Shown in pieces: positions 9,650-18,560 of a stretch of 21,182 nt of DNA; position 1 is the stretch's first letter, and every line of letters begins with the position of its first letter. Source of the DNA: Carex sylvatica (taxonomy: Eukaryota; Streptophyta; Magnoliopsida; Poales; Cyperaceae); the NCBI GenBank assembly GCA_964058845.1, contig CAXKVR010000309.1:1-21182 (forward strand), given 5' to 3'. The position numbers and the translations under genes were made by a program. The notes below the pieces were generated by a model, which was not told where the DNA came from, did no database searches, and saw only the letters and a program-made list of their open reading frames with translations.

Positions 9650-10365
9650 ACGTAGTATAGATATAAATACTTTCAATACTTAGATATTAATATTTTCAGT
9701 CTCTACATGCAGTTATGGTTCCGCCATGTTATTTGAATGGTTCCTAATGTGGGTACGATATCAGAAATTTTGAAAAAAAATGTGCGGGTACGATTATTTA
9801 AAAATAATTAATTTATCATTTCCATTGTTTACTATATAGATATAAATACTTGTGTTCTTTGGACTACATACTTTAAGATTTGACTATTAATATTAAAAAA
9901 AAGTTACAGATCTGAAACGGTTGCGGTCCCCATAAACAATTATGGCAGTTTAAGTGTGGGTACGACGTCAGAAATTTTAAAAAAATATGCGGGTACGATT
10001 GTTTAAAAATAATTAATTTATCATTTGCATTGTTTACTATATAGATATAAATACTTGTGTTCTTTGGACTACATACTTCAAGATTTGACTATTAATATTA
10101 ACTAAAAAGTTACAAATCTGAAACGGTTATGGTCTTCACAAGCAATTATGGTAGTTTAGGTGCGGGTACAATGTCAGAAATTTCAAAAAAAGATACGGGT
10201 ACGATTATTTAAAAATAATTAATTTATCATTTACATTGTTTACTATATAGATATAAATATTTGTGTTTTTTTAACTACATACTTCAAGATTTAACTATTA
10301 ATATTAAAAAAAAGTTACAGATCTGAAATTACAGTCTCCACGAACAGTTATGGCAATTTAAGTGC
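9650..10365 (+). repeat. Tandem array, about 205 bp unit, 3.4 copies
   Basis: The marker gcgggtacgatt starts at 9784, 9989 and (as acgggtacgatt) 10195, so the period is 205-206 bp. Each unit runs aaaaataattaatttatcat, tactatatagatataaatac, then gattt(g/a)actattaatatta, agttaca(g/a)atctgaa and ttatggcagttta-like blocks. A shorter, more diverged copy lies at about 9650-9783. Weaker echoes (gataaataattttcatttta) reach back to about 9500. No coding capacity is seen, and the array looks satellite-like. Confidence 0.9.
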
Positions 10366-11424
10366 ATGCTCACATCAGCTTCCGTGAATTTAAAGACATT
10401 CACCTGCTCCGCATTTTTCGTTTCCTTTTTCGTTAATATTATGGGCCGTAGGCCGCTCCACAAATTTAAACGAAAGGAAAGAAAGAAAAAAATTGTATCT
10501 TCCGATTTTATTTTAAATATGACTATTTGCCTGGATCAATCAATTTTCACGCGAGCACATGTGTAGACTTATCTAGGAAGCAAAACATCAAACTTATAAA
10601 AAACATTGCTTAGTCGAATTTTGGATCTTAGCAGGTACGCAAAGCTAGTCTGCGCTAGGGGCGGTAAAAAAAATTTATGACTCCCATCGTGATTCGTATT
10701 TAACTTGTGTGTTAATAGTTTGTTTGTTATTGAACTTAACTGTTAATAATTAAATGAGTTCAAGTTGGTGTCAAGCTCAATAGGCATGAATTTGTGTGTA
10801 TTTTATACTATTTAATTCGGTCTAGTTTGGATCAAAAAATTTATATAATTTTTTAAAAAAAATAAGATTCAATCAAGTATAATAAATCAGCTCGATACAG
10901 CTCGCGAGTTGACTCGTGATGATTACAAGCTGAACTTTCAGCTCGAATCTCTAATTCCAACTCGCTAGTTAGGACTAAACAAGCCGATTACGAACTGGAT
11001 CCACAGCAAAATAGTCAAATAGTCAAAATAGTCAAATTAAATAAAATACAAGTTTAAAAAAAAAAATACATCACAACATTCTATAATTTCCTCCATCAAC
11101 ATTTGTAGAGCAATTAATTGCATTCAACATTTGTGGCAAAGACATGCATAAAATGTTGAATTATTAGAACAACACTAACCCAACACTATTTAATAGAGTA
11201 AAAAAAAATATTTAAATTACATTCAAATATATTTATATTACTAACCCAACCAGCTGGATATGTAAACAGAATGATACAAGCCATAAGCAAATAACAAGAA
11301 CCATATAGCTACCCTAATCCAAGTTACTTTCTATCTATAATGGCTCCACACAGCTATATATGAAACACAAAAGGCAGAGGCCGCAGAGCATACAACTGCT
11401 CAAATACAAAAGTGAAAGTAATAC
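10366..11424. repeat. Intergenic stretch with degenerate AGCTCG-type dispersed repeat
   Basis: From ctaggggcggtaaa (10655) to about 11000 the sequence shows scattered agctcg, gagctcg-like and gactcgtga words. Many plant non-autonomous hAT-type repeats begin with a similar TAGGGG-tg-TAAA end, but I cannot find a matching right end or an 8 bp TSD. A weak inverted repeat (10421-10440 against 10463-10480, tttcctttttcg/cgaaaggaaa) lies at its left. The rest, to 11424, shows nothing clear. Confidence 0.3.
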
Positions 11425-11506
11425 TTAATCCTGCAACAGTGAGATTCGCAAATTAAAGGAAAGAAAGTATCTTTTAATTCTTTCCATCAAAAGTCAAAAC
11501 CTAAAG

Positions 11507-12472
11507 GGAGGTGCTATTTTAAGAGCAATAATTTCAATAATAAGAGCTGAGAGAAAATTTCTTATACTAATATCCAATATATCCTTTTGTTTTAATACTA
11601 TATCTCAGTACGTAATTAATGAATAACTAATATAGAAATTATTCGGATCTCAAATATCTTTCATCTCTTTTTGTACGTATAGAATGGAAACCATATATAG
11701 AACTCTATCTAATGATTTTTTTTAATGTTTGAATTCAGTTCCTATACTTCATGTTAAATAAATCGAAATATAACTCACTTCAGAGTGCATATATCCAAAC
11801 AGAATCCATGATGTCTATATGTTTTAGCTTTTTTCACACTTGTAAATAGCAAGTTATCTAAACTTAATATATTTTGTATTGTCTAATCTGAAAATATTTT
11901 GTATTTTATTAATAGATAAATCTTAATGAGTCAGTAAATATACAATATACACTAATGATACAGAGCATGAAACTTTTCTAATTAATTGGCTTAAACTTTG
12001 AGACTTACGAAGAACTTGATCATGGGTGTTATATATGCATATATATATAGTTCTTAATAATGTATTATAAAGTTTATAAATAGTTTTTATATCAATAAAC
12101 GAGACGTTTGGTTTATTGGGTTTGCTTGGTTCGTTTGGTTTATTTGGTAGGTTTTAGTATTGTTTGGGTTACTTGGTTTATTTTGGCTTATTTGATATGT
12201 TTGGGTATTGTTTGGTTGGTTTATTTTGGTTTATGTTTGAGTGTTGTTTGGTATACTTGGTTTGTTATAATTTATTTGACAGGTTTGAGTATTGCTCGGT
12301 TTATTTTGGTTTATTTGGTATGTTTGGATATTGTTCGCTCAATTTGATATTTGAATCATTTCCTTTTTAGTCTTTCATTCATTACCTACTTATATAGTAT
12401 TAAAAGAGAAGGGTAAACTGGGTATTAGTACTTTCATTATTGAAATTATTGATCTTAATATAGCATCTCTGC
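11507..12472. mobile_element. Non-autonomous Mutator-like element with 10 bp TSD
   Basis: The direct repeat aaacctaaag flanks it exactly at 11497-11506 and 12473-12482. The TIRs begin ggaggtgctattttaagag on the left and, in reverse complement, gcagagatgctatattaaga on the right, then share caataatttcaataat. Weaker matching continues to about 11630 and 12364 (actaata, ttttaatactatat, gtaat-aatgaat). Arms of about 110-120 bp plus a 9-10 bp TSD point to the MULE superfamily. There is no transposase. The paralogous sequence near 15036-15044 (aactcaaag) shows the empty site. Confidence 0.88.
12108..12350 (+). repeat. GT-rich minisatellite inside the non-autonomous MULE
   Basis: About five degenerate units contain ggtttattt, gatatgttt/gtaggttt and ggtattgttt; the motif ttattt-g(g/a)ta-gttt recurs about every 40-48 bp. 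On the plus strand it is almost free of A/C runs: a strongly skewed G/T strand. The overlapping open frames encode hydrophobic repeats caused by the skew and are not genes. Confidence 0.75.
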
Positions 12473-12530
12473 AAACCTAAAGCGGAGCACATGTATAACA
12501 AACATTAATGTATGCCATTTCCACCAGCAA

Positions 12531-12730
12531 AGGTACGAGAGGATGATAGGAACAAGAAGTTTTGTATCATTCATTCATTGTATCGATTTGATTACAGATA
12601 TGTGTGTGTACATAGAAAGCTAAGCAGAGAATTAACCCTAGATTTACATGTAACTACAGTATAGTAAAAATGTATTAGGTACTGTCTAGACAGAATAATT
12701 CTCTGTCAAAGCATTGGAGAGAATATCAGC
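12531..12730. other. Insertion-like segment in the duplicated 3' flank, LTR-like wording
   Basis: This stretch has no counterpart in the intact paralogue, where the two matching flanks are close together. In reverse complement it ends with aatgaatgaatgatacaaaa and ttcttgttcctatca, which resemble the ends of some Copia LTRs. I find no clear TG...CA ends or 5 bp TSD, so the class is uncertain. Confidence 0.3.
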
Positions 12731-13256
12731 ATCTATATAATTATCACCTTTTCAACTTCATCATAAAACTGAGCAACCCCCCTTGTGTTCTGTTAGCGGT
12801 TTTACTTCAAGAGTAGAACGATCCCCCAATACCGTTCTCACCAACCGTAGAATTGCCATTCCGAAGGAAACGCCCCAAATGTTGAATTGCAGATTTCTGG
12901 GGATCGAGAATTAGCCTCTCTCCAATTCGAACAACAACATCAGAAAGTTTCTCATTCACATTCACATTCATCTCAACGTGTGCCTCATCAAGGAACTCGA
13001 CAAAGATCTTATATAGAGCCGGCCTGACTTTGATAACAGCAGAATCATTTATCTTGTAATAAAGCAATGTTTTATTGTCATCCAACCATGAGCTTCAGCT
13101 CAGCTATAGCGTACCAGCTATGCACCTCGAGGTTTTTTGTTGAACCATCAATTAACTTCACAGTAACATGTTGAGAACTACTAGGTCGGGTGAACATCTG
13201 AAGCACAGCATTGTTGTGTATATACCATATGATACAAGTAATTGGTCCTTGTCAAG

Positions 13257-13300
13257 CAGTTTTTTTTTTTTGACAAAGAAAAAAGGGTTAGCCTTGTTTT
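13257..13300 (-). mobile_element. LINE-like 3' tail remnant ending in poly-A (minus strand)
   Basis: A T-run (about 13259-13271) followed by gacaaagaaaaaagggttag mirrors the wording of the better-defined retroposon at 13745 (gaggaaacaagaggggtctag). It interrupts homology to the ubiquitin-like gene exactly at the T-run. No second TSD copy was found. Confidence 0.45.
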
Positions 13301-13342
13301 CATCTTGTTCTCCAAGCACATATTAATATGGAGAACAAGATG
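13301..13342. repeat. Perfect 14 bp hairpin
   Basis: catcttgttctcca (13301-13314) and its exact reverse complement tggagaacaagatg (13329-13342) enclose a 14-base AT-rich loop. The surroundings are not otherwise palindromic. Confidence 0.85.
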
Positions 13343-13433
13343 AACGGTTCATATCGACTTTTTGGATTTTGAAATTTCAAATTTGGACTGTATGTATTTC
13401 GGCCCATATGCATACGAATGCATATTAGTCTCT

Positions 13434-13458
13434 ATATATATATATATATATATATATT
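13434..13458. repeat. (AT)n microsatellite
   Basis: An uninterrupted tata run of about 25 bases. Around it (13345-13720) no gene is seen. Confidence 0.85.
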
Positions 13459-13744
13459 ACTAATAGTCGTACAATACAGTTAAATCCAAACCAATCCAGA
13501 CTTAATAAACGACTTTATCAGTTGAGGTGTAGTCAAATACAAACAAACTGATTTCTAAATTATGAGTGGGAACATATTTGCTAGAAATTGCATATATTGT
13601 CAAAGTGTTGATGCAATTGAAGATCCAACGGTGAGCAGTGAACGAGATCCCGGATTCCGGCAGCACAATTCCTTCTATATGAGACAAATGATGGAGCGTC
13701 GGTAGCACTTGTAGGGTGTTGTCAATTGATCAGCATGAGACTTT

Positions 13745-14068
13745 TTTTTTCTTTTTTTTTTTGAGGAAACAAGAGGGGTCTAGCCCCATTTTATATTAAC
13801 ATTATTCGGTTACAGCGTGGAGGTTCTCAAAAAGAGAGCCTGGTGATGTGTGATGAAGAGAAGAAAACATAGAAATAAGAAAATAAAAATAAGCCTAAGT
13901 GGTGCTACGTGTCCAGAGTTATGAAGAAAGGAAAGAAAAGTAAATCTATCTAATATGTCCCTGCTGCTATTTTCATAACTTTATTCTTTGGCCTAAGTGC
14001 TCATTCATTCATGATCTATGTTGCTACTATCATGTCTTCTTCCTTCTAATCTTCGCACTTCTACCACT
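13745..14068 (-). mobile_element. Short retroposon (probably 5'-truncated LINE) with 21 bp TSD
   Basis: A direct repeat of 20-21 bp beginning aattgatcagcatgag flanks it at 13724-13744 and 14069-14089. In its own orientation (minus strand) it ends in ...ggggctagacccctcttg, then a long A-rich tail. Long variable TSDs plus a terminal A tail are the mark of target-primed reverse transcription. No pol III A/B boxes are visible, which favours a truncated LINE 3' end over a SINE. Confidence 0.85.
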
Positions 14069-14210
14069 AATTGATCAGCATGAGACTTTAACAATGAGCA
14101 AAATGATTATGCTAGATATTCTTAAATTCTTAATTATGTCTCTTGACGAAGTTGCAACTTATACCTTATAAGCAGGGGTGGACAAACCAAATTTACAGAA
14201 TTTTTTCAAA

Positions 14211-14325
14211 ATCAGGTATGAGGTTCAGTAATTTTTCATTAATTATGCAAGAATTTTACAAATCAGGTATGATAGGGCCTAGCGATTTTTCGTTAGTTAT
14301 GCAGGAATTAACAAATCAGACCTAA
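14211..14325 (+). repeat. Tandem repeat, 51-53 bp unit, about two copies
   Basis: aatcaggtatga starts at about 14210 and 14261, and aaatcag recurs at 14313. Each is followed by a variant of ttttcattaattatgca(a/g)gaa. The short open frame across it (14143-14325) merely follows the repeat. Confidence 0.75.
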
Positions 14326-14329
14326 AGAG

Positions 14330-14960
14330 GCAAGCAAATGCATGGTAAAAAGGATATTGATATTACGTTAACGAAATATATAAAAAAAATATGGCATATT
14401 GAACTAAGAAAAATCAAGTTATCCTTTTTGTTTGTAACCAAAATTTTAAAAAGAAAAACAATAACATTGAATAAATCACAATTAGAGAATGCATTCGTTC
14501 TTTACAACTAACGACGTGACTGATTAATTAATTCCAAATGTATATAGTGAAGGGTTCAAAAGCCTCCTGTTTTTCATGTCTCACCGTGCCCTAAGTCCAA
14601 ACAATCGATCCGAACCAATCATCATGATATTCATATTAAAATGTGCTTGGAGACTAAATTTTATATTTTTTTTTTATTTTTCTTATATTTTTTTTACTAG
14701 TTTTTTAAGATAAATGTAAATTCACTGTTTTTTTATGATCCAAATTGAAATTTCTCCAAACAAAAAATGGCGTTTGGGTTTTATCTTATTTTTCAAAGAT
14801 GGTAAAAAAAAATTTCGAAAGATTTGATCTTGCGGTTGAATTAAATGACAGCGGAACCTTTGTTAAGCATCGTTATGTAAACTGTAAAAGGTCGGAAGGC
14901 ACTTTCAAGTACCCTGCTCCATAGTTGAAATTGGAATATTCTTTCGTTCATAACAAGGCA
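14330..14960. other. AT-rich intergenic stretch, nothing recognised
   Basis: No reading frame, repeat or RNA signature stands out. It ends where duplicated 3' flank of the ubiquitin-like gene begins (about 14965). Confidence 0.5.
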
Positions 14961-15204
14961 AAATAATACTTAATCTTGCAAAAGTGAGAGACTCAAAATA
15001 AAAGGAAAAGAAAATATCTTTTAATTATTTTCATTACAACTCAAAGCGGAGCACATATATTACATACATCAATGTATTCCAACAGCAAAAAGAAAAACAT
15101 CAGTTATATGACATATCTAGTAGCTATGCTAAAAATATTCGGACTATAGTAATATGTATAACCAAATTCCATAACATCTCCAAGCATCTATTTGCACTAA
15201 CATT

Positions 15205-17509
15205 CTATGCATCCTCATTTTCAATGGGTAATAGGTGAAGAGTTGAACCATCCACAATGGCGCTCTCACCAACTGTAGTATCGCAATTAAGAAGCTCGTT
15301 AAATTCAATACCCATCTCAGATATCGTACAATTGTTATTAAAAAGGTAACGGTCATTACAAAAAACTGCAAATTCATTGAGATCGAGATCCAGCCGCTCC
15401 CCAATTCGAGCAGCAACATCAGAAAGTCTCTCATATGCACTTACATTCATCTCAACAGGCTTCCAATCAGGGGTCTTGACAAAGATCTTAATCAGAGCCG
15501 GCTTGACTTCGAGCACAGCATAATCATTTATCCTGTAATCACACAATGTTTGATTGTCATCCAACTCCTGATCAGAAAAGAAGAGTTCGAGTTGACCGCC
15601 TTCTGGGACCCCAATCATGAGCTTCAACTCAGCTATGGTGTACCAGTTCTGCACCTCAAGGTTTATGGGTGAACCCTGAATAAACTTCACAGTAACATGC
15701 AGAGTACTACTAGGTCGGGTCAACATCTGAAGCATAGCATTGTTGTGTACACCACATGATGCGAGAGTTTGGTCCTCATCAAGCACTTTACCGGAAAAGA
15801 TGAGAGTGATCTGTTGATCAGAAGGTATGCCCCTTTTATCATGTATCATAGCCTTTATGTCTGATATTGTGTCTGAGGTCTTCATATTAAGGAATGAAAA
15901 AGAATTGGTGAGGGTCTCGATTGAAATTGTAATAGCACATGCATCTTTGACATACAAGTCAATGTATGAGTTTGTGGGTATGTTATAGTACTTCACGGTT
16001 TGGGTGCCTAGGAGGTAGGTCCCACCAAACAACAGCTCTTGCTTGCTCGATGCAGTCCCCTCCATGTCTTGCACCTTGGTTTTGACTTCATCAATTGTAT
16101 CGGTGTTCTTTACATCGATGGCCATAGTTTTTGTCATCTTCACAAAGATCTACAGAATGAAAATTGTTCGTAATCTCAGAAAATTGATTGAAAAACAAGT
16201 TGAGGTAATAGATGTTGTTTCTTGGTGATGGCTTCTTACAAGTTCAATTTGGATAAAAATATGAACTGCTAATAAAGCATAGTTTCAGAATGAAAAATAT
16301 GCTAACATATATATTCTACAGCCAATAATGATAGGATGAGCAATGCTTCAGTAGTATGTATTAAGATGTGATTCATACTCTCTCTTTTTTAACAGCAATC
16401 AGATAAGTAACACTGTAACAACATTATTGGGTTTGGTACATCTGCCTTGTAATTTCTCCATTATGTCTATTTGACATAAATAGCAAATACAATTCGATAT
16501 AGATTATAAAACAAAAAATGACTGGATGCAATTACACAAGAATAAGCCAAACTAATTAAGAATTATTAATATACAATGAATGATTTAGCTTATAGTTTAT
16601 TCATCATAATTACTTGGTAAGGCTCTTGCCATTTTAAAAGTGTCAGTCCATCAAACCTTAGCCTTTTTTGGTTTTAGAAAAAGATCTCTAAATAACTGGT
16701 GGAGAAGTTTCTAAATTTTTCTATATTAGTCTTGCTCAAACCCCTTTCCTAAAAGAAGTCTCAAATTTCTTTTATTTGATATAAGAGTTTGTTAACAAAA
16801 CAAGAATAGGTGGTACAGATAAAACATGATTTAAACAATGTTCATGGATTTTGATCACATCAGGTCCATTGATAACTAATTGGGTCTATTTTGATCAGAT
16901 GGTTAATGATGCTCTCACAAAAGAAATATCTAACTCCAAGAAAGCGTAATAATATAATAATACGAGTCAAATGCCTCTATTTGGTCTCTCCATTATTTCA
17001 TATTAAAACTTTTCAAGTACTTCAAAAACTAAAAATCAAAAATCAAAATAATACTCCAAGATGTGGTCGGAATCACTTTTACTACATGCACACAAATGGC
17101 GACATTTCAAATTTTATTTTGATATATAGGCATCATGAATTTGTAAAAATCTACTATTGTAAACAATTTCTTGAAGTCAAATTTTCAATTCTTGATTCTT
17201 GATTCTCATCAATCAAATCTAATATTTGATTATGTCATTTGTGTTCTTGAAGTTTTTTATTAAGAATTTAAAAGGTAAAAGTTATCAAGAATGGAAAACT
17301 TGAACGTACGTACCCTCATCAAATAATGAAAAAGTGAAGCACTAAACTAATAATCTAAGGAGAAGAAGAGGTAAATGGATAATAGAAGCTCTAAAAGGGA
17401 AGAAAGAAAGACGAACCTTCTTTGACTGATCGTCATACTCCATTCTCTGGCGCTTGCCGTCTATTTCAATTCTTGGCAAATTCCTCTTTGATTGATCCTC
17501 AGGCTCCAT
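15205..17509 (-). CDS. Protein of four divergent tandem ubiquitin-like domains, no C-terminal Gly-Gly
   Basis: Exon 1 is 17509-17417 (31 codons, MEPEDQSKR...DDQSKK) with donor AAG|gttcgt. Exon 2 is 16149-15205, after ctgtag. The joined protein has about 345 residues. Exon 2 opens with IFVK, as ubiquitin does after MQ. Fold 1 (about 32-102) has DTIDEVKTKVQDMEG. Fold 2 (about 103-180) is closest to ubiquitin: DTISDIK, DKRGIPSDQQ, LIFSGKVLDEDQTL. Fold 3 has YTIAELKLMIGVPEG and DDNQTLCDYRIND. Fold 4 begins KIFVK and has RLSDVAARIGERL. The joints and the end (LLPIENEDA) lack Gly-Gly, so processing into free modifiers or conjugation is not expected. Such proteins are more likely binding or scaffold proteins; the role is unknown. 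The leader is inferred: charged, with DQSKK repeats. A long intron (16150-17416) separates the exons, and a broken duplicate lies downstream. Confidence 0.82.
16150..17416 (-). other. Intron of the ubiquitin-like gene
   Basis: About 1.27 kb, AT-rich, with donor gttcgt and acceptor ttctgtag. No nested element or RNA gene is recognised. Polyubiquitin genes of plants often carry one long intron near the first codons; here it falls just before the IFVK start of the first fold. Confidence 0.6.
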
Positions 17510-17697
17510 TCTCCGGCGCTCCTTGTCGCCTTCCTTTCTTGGAGTTCCTTCTTCTTTGACTGATCGTTGTCGCTTTCCTTTCTTGGCAGATCCTTCTTCT
17601 TTGACTGATCGTCGGACTCTATTCCCTGGCGCTCTTCGATCACTTCCCTTTCCTGGCAAAACCTGAGAAAAGAGGTTTCACCCAAAGTTGATCCCAC
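17510..17697 (-). other. Repeat-bearing leader upstream of the ubiquitin-like gene ATG
   Basis: On the minus strand gatca(g/a)tcaaagaagaagga recurs, encoding DDQSKKK, then DNDQSKKK, in one frame. The same motif in the coding exon (PEDQSK, DDQSKK) lies in another frame. Either the gene formerly began farther upstream (ATG at 17697, MGSTLGETS...) and a frameshift has moved the start, or an unseen splice (a possible acceptor tctcag is near 17665) links the parts. Confidence 0.5.
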
Positions 17698-18200
17698 AGT
17701 ATCAACTAAATATATATATATATATAGTAGTTATTGGGCCCACTATCCAGTTTAGTCAATTTTTACTTGACACGGACACTGAATCTCTATTAGCTAATTT
17801 TTACTTTGCTCGGACAGATTAAGTACGCATAAATCTTAATGCGAAATTGCGAATCAAATAGATCCGATCAGACATCTAATTGAATTTGATTCAGCGTCCA
17901 TCGGACCTAAGAAACAAAGGGAAACAGGAGGGTCCACGTTCAGCCATACGATGAGCTTCAGCCCAATTCTAAAGAAATTCAATGCAACACAGCTTTTTAT
18001 AAATGGATCAATATTGTAGAAGATAAAAGCCCAAAATGGACAAAGCCCAATTATATTTTTTTTATCAAAGGGCACACGTGTTTAAATCCAGTCTCTCTAC
18101 AATTACATTTACGAACCCAGACTTGACACCGAACTCTCCCACTATTTCTCTCGCTAATTTCTCGGATCGGATCTAGACATCTAGTGCTGTTCGCACAAAT
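17698..18200. promoter_or_regulatory. Shared divergent promoter with site II and G-box motifs
   Basis: Between the minus-strand ubiquitin-like gene and plus-strand coatomer zeta are four TGGGC(C/T) site II motifs: 17735-17740 (plus) and 17960-17965, 18028-18033 and 18044-18049 (as AGCCCA). There is one CACGTG G-box at 18075-18080 and a TATA-like ttatatttttt near 18050. Site II motifs bind TCP factors and are typical of constitutively expressed plant genes. An (AT)n run lies at 17710-17726. Confidence 0.6.
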
Positions 18201-18560
18201 TCTGTAGGTATTTTCTAAATCTTGCTCTATTTTCCTTGAATTTTAGATTTCTTTTACCTGCAACTACGATTTCGCTCTAAGATTTTTGCCATCGTAATTA
18301 TAGTCGCATTTTGGCGGTAAAATCCCTGAAATATATTTGTCGTTTCTCTTTCTATTTAATTAAACGAGAAACATTGAGCTCAGATCTAAAATTTGCAGTA
18401 TGATTTGCTGGATACAATGTTATCTTGGTTTGCGATCTATGCTTCTACCTGCTTCAATTGCGTCATGAGTTAATTCGATCTTCTTGTACTGGATCTGATT
18501 CTGTTAATTTTTGTTAGGTTATTATATAAATTTTGTATTTGCGGTTCTGGATCAGAAAAC
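18110..18560 (+). other. 5' UTR of coatomer zeta with probable leader intron
   Basis: A CT-rich leader (ctctcccactatttctctcg) is followed by donor ctgtag|gtattt (GT at 18208). A possible acceptor, tttttgttag, ends at 18517; another, atttgcag, ends at 18398. The last leader exon ends in ggatcagaaaac before the ATG. Plant housekeeping genes often have such introns. Confidence 0.45.

Larger units (their letters stand above)
11425..13256 (-). pseudogene. Decayed duplicate of the 3' half of the ubiquitin-like gene
   Basis: Coding-like sequence at 12790-13256 matches the intact gene at 15205-15775. KIFV(K/E)..., VEMNV and RLSDV/KLSDV...RIGERL in the fourth fold align. Upstream (13090-13256) lies the third fold (plus-strand matches tgagcttca, tcagctata, ctactaggtcgggt). 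Disabling changes: a 50 bp out-of-frame loss at 13086, an in-frame loss of the NNNCTISEMG region, a one-base gain in a G run near 12831, and complete loss of folds one and two. The 3' flank is duplicated as well: 12483-12530 matches 15045-15090, and 11425-11496 matches 14965-15035. A transposon lies between these two flank pieces. The copy stops at a poly-T tail at 13257. Confidence 0.88.

Noticed and set aside
9650..10365. CRISPR-like array
   Set aside because: Units are about 205 bp, repeated throughout with no unique spacers, in a plant genome; it is a satellite-type tandem repeat.
10366..10566. 66-codon plus-strand frame
   Set aside because: No recognisable similarity, AT-rich codons, and it begins at the edge of the tandem array; chance frame.
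10655..11000. Complete hAT-type element
   Set aside because: Only one terminus-like word and scattered AGCTCG words are seen; no matching right end or 8 bp TSD.
12108..12370. Two overlapping hydrophobic frames that look like membrane proteins
   Set aside because: They arise from the GT-rich minisatellite; both frames give the same kind of repeat.
17342..17659. Long minus-strand frame of 105 codons over the leader
   Set aside because: It lacks an ATG at its start (TTG) and reads through the donor at 17416 into intron; only the part from the ATG at 17509 is kept as exon.
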